28,873 nucleotides of DNA from CAG-390 sp045541375 (GTDB lineage Bacteria > Bacillota > Clostridia > Oscillospirales > CAG-272). Below the pieces are notes generated by a model that was not told the DNA's origin, ran no database searches, and saw nothing but the letters and a program-made list of their open reading frames with translations. The stretch spans positions 1 through 28,873 of the forward strand of contig JAZQJB010000156.1 in the NCBI GenBank assembly GCA_045541375.1, in the 5' to 3' direction. Each line of letters opens with the position of its first letter. The first letter of the stretch is position 1. The translations under genes and the position numbers were made by a program. Positions 23,063 through 28,873 of this stretch are shown one piece after another.

Positions 23063-23474
23063 GTGTAATATTACTTTCTTGATTTTATTTGATATTTGAG
23101 TCTCCTCCTCATTCACCGCTCCTCGCGGTCCCCCTTCTCCGCTGGAGAAGGCTTGAGGGTTTGGCGATAACCGATAACTGTTCAGCGAAGATGATTTAGC
23201 AAAATAATTTAGCATATCAAATTGGAATATTTTATCGAAAAAATTTTCAAAAAACTCTATTACGAGCGCAAAATAATTTGATAAAAATATTCCTTTCTGC
23301 ACAAACAAAATTATAGCAGTAAACGATGTTCGCTGAATATCGAAGGAGTCTGAATGCACACTCCAGCCTTCTCCAGCGGAGAAGGGGGACCGCGAGGAGC
23401 GGTGAATGAGGAGGACATTATATCTCCCAATAAAAACAGAAGTAAAAATATTCGTATATGCAAGGAAAAGCAAA
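23063..23474. other. Intergenic region with long inverted-repeat element
   Basis: About 410 bases without a supported gene. The element 23103-23415 fills most of it; 23416-23474 is an AT-rich leader for lspA. I saw no clear -35/-10 pair there. Confidence 0.75.
23103..23415. repeat. MITE-like inverted-repeat element
   Basis: The 55-base arms 23103-23157 and 23361-23415 are inverted copies with one mismatch. Each contains two small hairpins of its own (ACCGC/GCGGT and CCTTCTCC/GGAGAAGG). The AT-rich interior has a further 9-bp pair, TTCAGCGAA (23181-23189) and TTCGCTGAA (23329-23337). No transposase frame or target-site duplication is evident. The right arm supplies bases just upstream of lspA and contains an in-frame ATG that should not be used as its start. 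Confidence 0.75.
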
Positions 23475-23966
23475 ATGCTTTGGATTATTCTTTTGGTTTT
23501 GATAATATTTGCCGATCAGCTTTCAAAATGGCTGGTCGTTGCTCTGCTTCAGGGCAAGCCGTCATACTACCTGATCGACGGCGTTCTTCGCTTCACATAC
23601 GTTGAAAACGACGGCGCGGCTTTCGGAATGCTCGACGATCACCGTTGGGTCTTCCTTGTGCTTTCAACGGTTATGATAATCGCGCTGATCTATTACATTT
23701 GCAAATACAAGCCGAAAAGCAAATGGGTGATGACCTCGCTCATCCTCATCGTCGGCGGCGGCATCGGAAATATGATCGACCGCGTGCTTCTCGGCTACGT
23801 CATAGATTTCATCGACTTTTGCGCCTTCCCGAACCTTTGGAAATGGGTGTTCAACATTGCCGATTCCTGCGTTTGCGTGGGTACTTTTATGCTTTCTCTG
23901 TGGCTTATCATCGACACCGTGAAGGCATATAAGAAGGAAAAGGCAGAGAAGGAGCAGGCGGAATGA
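23475..23966 (+). CDS. lspA: Lipoprotein signal peptidase
   Basis: LspA cleaves the signal peptide of prolipoproteins after lipid attachment, in the cytoplasmic membrane. The 163 residues give four membrane helices. The catalytic aspartates are Asp111 (VIDFIDF) and Asp130 (FNIADSC), with ENDGAAFG (44-51) and GGGIGNMIDR (94-103) as further family motifs. The start at 23475 has AAGGA nine bases upstream and fits the family length; a longer frame from 23406 would start inside the repeat arm. Its stop overlaps the start of the next gene (ATGA). The lipoprotein at 9888 is one plausible client. Confidence 0.95.
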   Translation: MLWIILLVLIIFADQLSKWLVVALLQGKPSYYLIDGVLRFTYVENDGAAFGMLDDHRWVFLVLSTVMIIALIYYICKYKPKSKWVMTSLILIVGGGIGNMIDRVLLGYVIDFIDFCAFPNLWKWVFNIADSCVCVGTFMLSLWLIIDTVKAYKKEKAEKEQAE

Positions 23967-24907
23967 GCACCTCGGTTTATACCGCTTTGGCGGGCGAGCG
24001 AGTTGACAGCTTCCTCGCGCGAATGAGTGCCGAGGAGGAAGAGTCGCTTTCCCGTTCCGCGGCGGCGAAGCTCTGCGACGACGGGCGAGTTACCGTCGGA
24101 GGCAAGGCTGTCAAGAAGAATTATATTCTCCGCGAGGGCGAAAGCGTTGTAGTTGTGCGCCCCGAGCCGCTGCCAGACGAGGTTTTGCCCGAGAATATTC
24201 CGCTTGATATTATCTATGAGGACTCGGACATCATTGTTATAAACAAACCGACGGGGATGGTCGTTCATCCCGCGCCCGGAAATATGACGGGCACTCTCGT
24301 TTCCGCGCTGCTTTATCATTGCGGCGACTCGCTTTCGGGCATCGGCGGCGTTCAGCGACCGGGAATCGTACATAGGATCGACAAGGACACCTCGGGACTC
24401 CTTGTGGTTGCAAAGAACGACACCGCGCACCGCTCGCTTTCCGAGCAGATCGCGCTTCACACGGCGTATAGACGCTATCTTGCCATCTGCGTCGGATCAC
24501 CTCGCGAGGATGCGGGAACTGTGGACGCGCCCATCGGCCGCCATCCCGTCGATCGCAAGCGTATGGCTATCGTCCGCGACGGGCGCGCACGTGAGGCGGT
24601 CACGCATTGGACGGTAAAAGAGCGATTCCACGGTATTTCTCTGATCGAGTGCAAGCTCGAAACGGGCAGAACACATCAGATACGCGTGCACATGTCGAGC
24701 CTCGGGCACCCCGTTCTCGGCGACGAAGTCTATGGCGGCGACAAATGCCGCGCGGCAAAGGAGCACGCGAAATATATTTCGGGTCAATGCCTGCACGCAT
24801 ATAGGCTTGAGCTTGACCATCCGCGCACGGGGGAGAGAATGAGCTTCGAGGCTCCGCTTCCCGCAGATATGGCGCATCTCATCGAAATTTTCAGACAGGA
24901 ACAGTAA
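23963..24907 (+). CDS. RluA-family pseudouridine synthase
   Basis: The family isomerises uridines in rRNA or tRNA. In these 314 residues an S4-like RNA-binding domain (about 10-70, RSAAAKLCDDGRVTVGGK) precedes the catalytic domain with INKPTGMVVHPAPG and HRIDKDTSG, in which Asp140 is the catalytic residue, then ETGRTHQIRVHM. This layout is that of RluD/YlyB-type enzymes that modify 23S rRNA, as expected for a gene directly behind lspA, with which it overlaps (ATGA). The target position in RNA is inferred from gene order only. Confidence 0.93.
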   Translation: MSTSVYTALAGERVDSFLARMSAEEEESLSRSAAAKLCDDGRVTVGGKAVKKNYILREGESVVVVRPEPLPDEVLPENIPLDIIYEDSDIIVINKPTGMVVHPAPGNMTGTLVSALLYHCGDSLSGIGGVQRPGIVHRIDKDTSGLLVVAKNDTAHRSLSEQIALHTAYRRYLAICVGSPREDAGTVDAPIGRHPVDRKRMAIVRDGRAREAVTHWTVKERFHGISLIECKLETGRTHQIRVHMSSLGHPVLGDEVYGGDKCRAAKEHAKYISGQCLHAYRLELDHPRTGERMSFEAPLPADMAHLIEIFRQEQ

Positions 24908-24908
24908 A

Positions 24909-25757
24909 ATGGCAGATTTAAGCAATATTCTGATCGTCACCGACCTTGACGGCACTTTTTTCGGTGATCACGGCGCGCCCATCGAGCGCAATCTTGAAGC
25001 CGTTGCACGTCTCAAGGCTCAGGGAGGTCATTTCACCATCGCAACGGGAAGAACGAATCTCAACCTCAAGCACAAATGGAGCGACGCGGCGGACCTTGTC
25101 AACGCGCCCGTTGTCGGATGTAACGGCGCAATGCTTTGCGACCTTCGCACCGACAAAATGATCGACGGCAGACTGATGAACCGCGAGCACGTTGTGGAGC
25201 TTATTGAGCTTATGGTTCGAGATTACCCCGATCTCGGCGCGAGAGTTTCGGTAGAGGAAGGCTTCCTTTCCTCACCCGGTCAGCGCGAGCGTTGCCCGGA
25301 GGTTGACCGTGATCTCAACAAGGTCGCTCCCGCAAAGGTTTTCACACTCCCCGAAGAGGAGTGGACAACGATCGCGGATTGGTACAAGGTCGTTGTGCGC
25401 GGCGCGATAGAGCGCACCGATGTATTCCGCGCGGTTGCCGAGGCAAAATGGCCCGGCAGATTCGTGACAAGCAAATCCGGAGCGGCTTACCTTGAATTTC
25501 AAGCGCCCGATACCACAAAAGCGACGATGCTCCCCGCTCTCCGTGAATACGTTGAGGGCAAGGTTGGCAAGCCCGTCAAGCTCTATGCCTGCGGCGACTA
25601 CGAGAACGATCTGACAATGCTTGCGGCGGCTGACGTTGCAGTTTGCCCCACAAACGCCCTTGATTGCGTCAAAGCGATTGCCGATCATTGTCTTTGTCAC
25701 CACACTGAGGGACTTATTGCAAGTCTTATTGAGCTGATTGAAGAAGGAAAGGCGTAA
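24909..25757 (+). CDS. HAD hydrolase, Cof-type
   Basis: The HAD phosphatase motif DLDGT (Asp12 nucleophile, Asp14) starts this 282-residue protein, and TIATGR and the late GDYENDLTML motif with its conserved aspartates complete the set; the cap is of the Cof/IIB type. Such enzymes dephosphorylate sugar phosphates, nucleotides or cofactors such as PLP precursors, and the specific substrate is not clear here. AGGAAC overlapping the end of the pseudouridine synthase gene is the ribosome site, so it belongs to the lspA transcript. Confidence 0.9.
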   Translation: MADLSNILIVTDLDGTFFGDHGAPIERNLEAVARLKAQGGHFTIATGRTNLNLKHKWSDAADLVNAPVVGCNGAMLCDLRTDKMIDGRLMNREHVVELIELMVRDYPDLGARVSVEEGFLSSPGQRERCPEVDRDLNKVAPAKVFTLPEEEWTTIADWYKVVVRGAIERTDVFRAVAEAKWPGRFVTSKSGAAYLEFQAPDTTKATMLPALREYVEGKVGKPVKLYACGDYENDLTMLAAADVAVCPTNALDCVKAIADHCLCHHTEGLIASLIELIEEGKA

Positions 25758-25758
25758 G

Positions 25759-26364
25759 ATGTTCGGATTCAGATCCAAAGAGCAAAAAATTGAGGAAGCA
25801 CGTGCCGAAATGGAAAGGCTGCTCATTGAATTTATGGAAGGCAAAGGCAGACTCCCCAAGGGCTTTTCGGCTCCCTACAACCGTATTCCGCATTACGGCA
25901 CGGTTTTGAAAGGCACGCCGTTTGAGGCGTATCTTAAACAGATAAGCAAAGAAGTCGATGCGCTCTATGACAGATCGGGCGTATGTGATTGGTTATATTT
26001 TGACGGATCGGTCGAGATCAACACGGCGATAACGTCAATTTGGGATTGGGCGAGCGAAAGCCTCAGGATGAATGAGCTTTTTGAGAGAAAATGCCGCGTG
26101 GGCAATACCACGATCTTTTTCCCGACGCCCCTTTACAGCGGCGGAAAAATTATGATCGTTGTAAACGACGCAAGTATATTTGACTCTCTTACCGAGGAAT
26201 CTGCGGCAAAATGCAAAAATCTTGATATGATCTCGTTCTGCAAGATCACCTCGGAGAAATCCTTTTACGATCTTATCGAACAAAGGGAAAAGGAAATAGT
26301 TTATGATACTTATCCGAATTACCATGATGAGACCTATGCTGATTGGAGCTTCAGAACTATATAA
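25759..26364 (+). CDS. Unknown soluble protein
   Basis: I do not recognise this 201-residue protein. It has an N-terminal charged helix (about 5-32), a central stretch with RIPHYGTVLKGTPFEAYL, then WLYFDG, and alternating strand and helix segments in the second half (KIMIVVNDASIF, MISFCKIT); no signal peptide or membrane helix. The ATG at 25759 has AAGGAAAGG upstream, overlapping the HAD gene, so both are likely on one transcript. An in-frame TTG at 25738 would overlap that gene. A strong terminator follows directly. Confidence 0.72.
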   Translation: MFGFRSKEQKIEEARAEMERLLIEFMEGKGRLPKGFSAPYNRIPHYGTVLKGTPFEAYLKQISKEVDALYDRSGVCDWLYFDGSVEINTAITSIWDWASESLRMNELFERKCRVGNTTIFFPTPLYSGGKIMIVVNDASIFDSLTEESAAKCKNLDMISFCKITSEKSFYDLIEQREKEIVYDTYPNYHDETYADWSFRTI

Positions 26365-26405
26365 AAACATAACCCACACGCATATGCCGTGTGGGTTATG
26401 TTTTT
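26363..26405. terminator. Bidirectional intrinsic terminator
   Basis: ACATAACCCACACG (26367-26380) pairs perfectly with CGTGTGGGTTATGT (26388-26401) around CATATGC, with A-run and T-run flanks, between the convergent genes ending at 26364 and 26417. Confidence 0.92.
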
Positions 26406-26416
26406 CGAAAGAAAGA

Positions 26417-27805
26417 TTATTCGATAACGCGCTTCTTTGCAACTGTTGCAACTGCAACAACGGAAAGAATTGCGATAACTACAAAGATAATAGCGGAGTC
26501 GCCGGTGGGAACGGGCTCTGCGGGCTTTGTGGTTTCGGGAGCGGGCTCGGTAGTTTCAGGCTCGGTAACCTCGGGCTGTTCGGGCTCAACTACAAGGATC
26601 TTGAGTGTGAGCTTGCCTTCGGAGAGTGCCCAAGCATCGCCGAGAGCGGTAACCATAGCGTCGCTGTTAAGCTCTGCTGCGGTCTTTACGGTAGCAAGAG
26701 AAGCGTAGAAGGGCTTCGCTGCTGCATCGTTCGAGTTGGTGAATACTGCTTCTGCGGAGCTGTAGCAGTTGGTGATCTCACCGCAGTTAACAAAGGTAGC
26801 TGCATCTGCTCTTGCATCGGGGCCGTGACCGGTGATGGGGCCGAGCTGATCGTTGTAGCCGTCCTTGGATGCATCGGTAGCGGTGATGGTCATGCTGCCG
26901 GTGTTTACACAGTTGTCAACGTATACGCCGGGATATGCGCGGCCGATGATACCGCCGCAGATACGCTTGCCGGTCGCGTTGCCTGCGTTAAGGCAGTTGC
27001 TGATCTTGGTAGAGAAGCCTTCGTAGGTATCGCCGCTGATACCGCCCTGACCGACGATACCGCCGGTGATAGCGGAAATGGAGTTAAGATCGCCGAAGTT
27101 CGCGCAGTTTTCAACGATTGCGGGAATACCGTATGTACGGCCGATGATACCGCCAACGTAAACGGTGCCGTCCGTGGTGGAGCTGATGGTACCGTAGTTA
27201 ACACAACCCGAAACTGTGACTGTGAGATAGTTGGGGGTCTTCGCGTTAGCGAAAGCGTCGCCGATCATAGAGCCGATGAGCGAGCTGTTCTTGGTCGAGA
27301 TGAGGGTAGCGTAGCTTACACAGTTCTCGATCGTGAGAGAAGGAGCGGATTCCTTTGCGTCTGCAGCTACAACCTGACCGACGATAGCGGCGATGTACTT
27401 TGATCCTTCAAAGGTGGAATCCTTGATTGTAAGGTTCTTGATGGAACCGGCTGCGGTTGCGAAGAATGCAGCATTCTTTTCGCCCTTGACGCAGAGACCG
27501 GAGATCGAGTGACCGTTTCCGTCAAAGGTGCCGTTGAATTCAACGGGAGTCCAGTTGGTTGCCTCGGCAGCGGAAGCCCAAACGATGTCAGCGGTGAGCT
27601 TGTAGGAAGCGCCTGCTACTGCGTTTGCAGCAAAGAAAGCGAGGTCAGCGCCATTTGCGATAAGATAGGGATCAGCCTCTGTTCCCGCGCCGGAGAGAGA
27701 AGCGGATACGCTTGTGCCGTCATATACTTCTGCAGCGGATGTACCGATTACTGCGAAGGAAAGAAGCATAGCGGCGGTGATTGCGAGTGCTAAAAATTTC
27801 TTCAT
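26417..27805 (-). CDS. Secreted beta-helix surface protein with membrane anchor
   Basis: The 462-residue product has a signal peptide (1-25, cleavage likely after TSAA), then a beta-helix-like region (about 60-380) of repeats with GGIIGR, GGIVGQ and NC-x-N-x-G elements, similar to GLUG-type and other adhesin repeats. A Pro/Thr/Glu-rich stalk (about 410-432) leads to PVPTGDS, a hydrophobic helix (about 437-456) and a basic end (KKRVIE). The PTGD sequence before the helix resembles a sortase signal, but the proline position is shifted from LPXTG, so I do not call it one. AAAGGAG stands upstream of the ATG and strong promoters lie behind it. Role: probable adhesin or surface-exposed structural protein. 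Confidence 0.82.
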   Translation of the reverse strand: MKKFLALAITAAMLLSFAVIGTSAAEVYDGTSVSASLSGAGTEADPYLIANGADLAFFAANAVAGASYKLTADIVWASAAEATNWTPVEFNGTFDGNGHSISGLCVKGEKNAAFFATAAGSIKNLTIKDSTFEGSKYIAAIVGQVVAADAKESAPSLTIENCVSYATLISTKNSSLIGSMIGDAFANAKTPNYLTVTVSGCVNYGTISSTTDGTVYVGGIIGRTYGIPAIVENCANFGDLNSISAITGGIVGQGGISGDTYEGFSTKISNCLNAGNATGKRICGGIIGRAYPGVYVDNCVNTGSMTITATDASKDGYNDQLGPITGHGPDARADAATFVNCGEITNCYSSAEAVFTNSNDAAAKPFYASLATVKTAAELNSDAMVTALGDAWALSEGKLTLKILVVEPEQPEVTEPETTEPAPETTKPAEPVPTGDSAIIFVVIAILSVVAVATVAKKRVIE

Positions 27806-27836
27806 AATTAATCTCCTTTTATAGATTGATAAAATT

Positions 27837-27877
27837 ATTATACATTATATTATAATATTTGTCAATACTTTTGTCAA
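27837..27877 (-). promoter_or_regulatory. Tandem consensus promoters for the surface protein
   Basis: On the minus strand two perfect sigma-A promoters overlap. One has -35 TTGACA at 27877-27872 and TATAAT at 27854-27849; the other has TTGACA at 27865-27860 and TATAAT at 27842-27837. Each spacer is 17 bases and the two are offset by 12 bases. The second start falls about 20-25 bases before the AAAGGAG ribosome site, so strong expression is expected. Confidence 0.8.
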
Positions 27878-27910
27878 AAAAGATAATTAAATTTGGTGCA
27901 ATTCAACAGC

Positions 27911-28873
27911 TTAAACGTATGATCTGTCGATGTTTATGACCGAAAAATAGCTCTGGTCGATCGATTTTACTATGGTTTCAATATTTGCGCGGATCTCCTC
28001 GTCGCTTCTTTTGAAGTCATAGGGAATGACAACGTCGAAGATGACGTTCGTATGCGTGGGACCCGTGACCATACGGAAATCGTGGATGGTGAGAGCTGCG
28101 TCGATGCAGGTGACGAGAGATGCGATCTTTTCGCGCACGGAGTTGGTCAGCTCGTCGTTGGTCGCTATCGGATCCATATGGATGACGGCGTCGCAATTCA
28201 GATGCTCTCGCAATTCCTTTTCTATGTTGTCGATCATATCGTGTGTTTCAAGCAGGTCGGAATCACAGGAAACCTCTGCGTGGAGCGAGATCATCGTGCG
28301 CGCGGGGCCGTAATCGTGAACGATCAGGTCGTGGATGCCCTCGACGCCCTCATAGGAATAAACGATCTTTTCGATCTGTTTGATGAATTCCTCGCTCGGG
28401 GGAGTGCCGAGAAGGGGATCCATCGTTTCCTTGACCGCGCGCAGACCCGAGAAGAGAATGAAGCCCGAAACGGCAAGTCCGCAGTAGGCGTCGATATCAA
28501 ACGAGGTAAGGCGCGAGATGATGAGGCAGAGAAGTACCGCAGCGGTGGCGATCGTATCGTTGAGGCTATCCTGAGCCGTTGCGCGCATTGCCGCAGAGGA
28601 GATCTTCTTGCCGATGCGGAAGTTGTAAAGCGCCATATAAGCCTTTACTGCAATCGAGCAGACAAGGATGATGACGGCAACGATGCTGAATTCGACGGGC
28701 TCGGGCGTGATGATCTTGCCCACAGAAGTCTTGCCAAGCTCAAAGCCGACAAGGATTATGAGCATTGAAACGATCAGACCCGAGATGTACTCGATCCTTC
28801 CGTGACCGAAGGGATGGTCACGGTCGGGCTTCTGACCCGACATACGGAAGCCGATCAGGGTGATGACCGAGGA
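27911..28873 (-). CDS. Cation diffusion facilitator transporter, 5' end outside window
   Basis: CDF proteins export divalent metals such as Zn, Fe or Mn by proton antiport. The visible part has SSVITLIGFR, then DHPFGHGR at the end of the loop after the second helix, a membrane region with DSLNDT (the conserved aspartate pair), and a cytosolic C-terminal domain with TMISLHAEV and HMDP. The frame is open to the window edge at 28873, where the upstream residues continue the family alignment, so at least the first helix is missing. A second, extra domain (about the last 85 residues, LTNSVREK to DRSYV) repeats the fold of the C-terminal domain, as in longer CDF members. Metal choice is not clear. 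Confidence 0.92.
   Translation of the reverse strand, partial: SSVITLIGFRMSGQKPDRDHPFGHGRIEYISGLIVSMLIILVGFELGKTSVGKIITPEPVEFSIVAVIILVCSIAVKAYMALYNFRIGKKISSAAMRATAQDSLNDTIATAAVLLCLIISRLTSFDIDAYCGLAVSGFILFSGLRAVKETMDPLLGTPPSEEFIKQIEKIVYSYEGVEGIHDLIVHDYGPARTMISLHAEVSCDSDLLETHDMIDNIEKELREHLNCDAVIHMDPIATNDELTNSVREKIASLVTCIDAALTIHDFRMVTGPTHTNVIFDVVIPYDFKRSDEEIRANIETIVKSIDQSYFSVINIDRSYV

Noticed and set aside
27400..27805. Classical LPXTG sortase signal in the surface protein
   Set aside because: The C-terminal end has PVPTGD, in which the proline is not at the second place of LPXTG; a plain membrane anchor is equally possible.

Overview
The window reads as a chromosomal segment of an uncultured-type gut or anaerobic Clostridia (Bacillota). 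Signs of this are strong Shine-Dalgarno sites, sigma-A type promoters, a SepF/YggT division cluster, a MecA-like adaptor and lipoprotein and surface-protein styles typical of the group. This placement is inferred from gene content only. About 29 protein genes fill most of the window. I saw no tRNA, rRNA, CRISPR array, transposase or phage gene.

Layout. Positions 56-5007 lie on the minus strand: a small membrane protein; an apparent operon of MFS transporter, glycerophosphodiester phosphodiesterase and MurQ etherase; and two Nudix hydrolases. From 5187 the plus strand carries a TcdA-like tRNA-modification enzyme, an M42 peptidase coupled to a GH109-like oxidoreductase, a MecA-like adaptor, a family 4 uracil-DNA glycosylase and an SGNH-hydrolase lipoprotein. 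A lone dapA on the minus strand diverges from queA. Between queA and miaA sit a DUF4160/DUF2442 pair that looks like a toxin-antitoxin module and a large unknown gene. From 15955 to about 25757 runs the cell-division and envelope neighbourhood: HlyD-like protein, ylmE, sepF, yggT, a coiled-coil acidic protein in the usual divIVA slot, ileS, lspA, an RluA-family pseudouridine synthase and a HAD phosphatase, followed by an unknown gene. On the minus strand at the right end are a beta-helix surface protein with tandem consensus promoters and a CDF metal transporter cut by the window edge.

The most unusual content is between genes. A modular multi-hairpin repeat occurs at 1-57 (cut), about 330-510 and about 3788-3961; stem sequences differ while linkers and pairing are kept. 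A second family combines heptamer-like tracts (GTGGACA, GTGGAAA, GTGCAGAGTTAA types) with a GGTGAATTTTC hairpin and reaches into the stop codons of murQ and tcdA. Two spacers, 8303-8606 and 23103-23415, are long inverted-repeat elements with 47-55 bp arms. The spacer of the DUF4160/DUF2442 promoter contains a perfect 8+8 bp palindrome, a strong candidate operator for the HTH-tailed DUF2442 protein.
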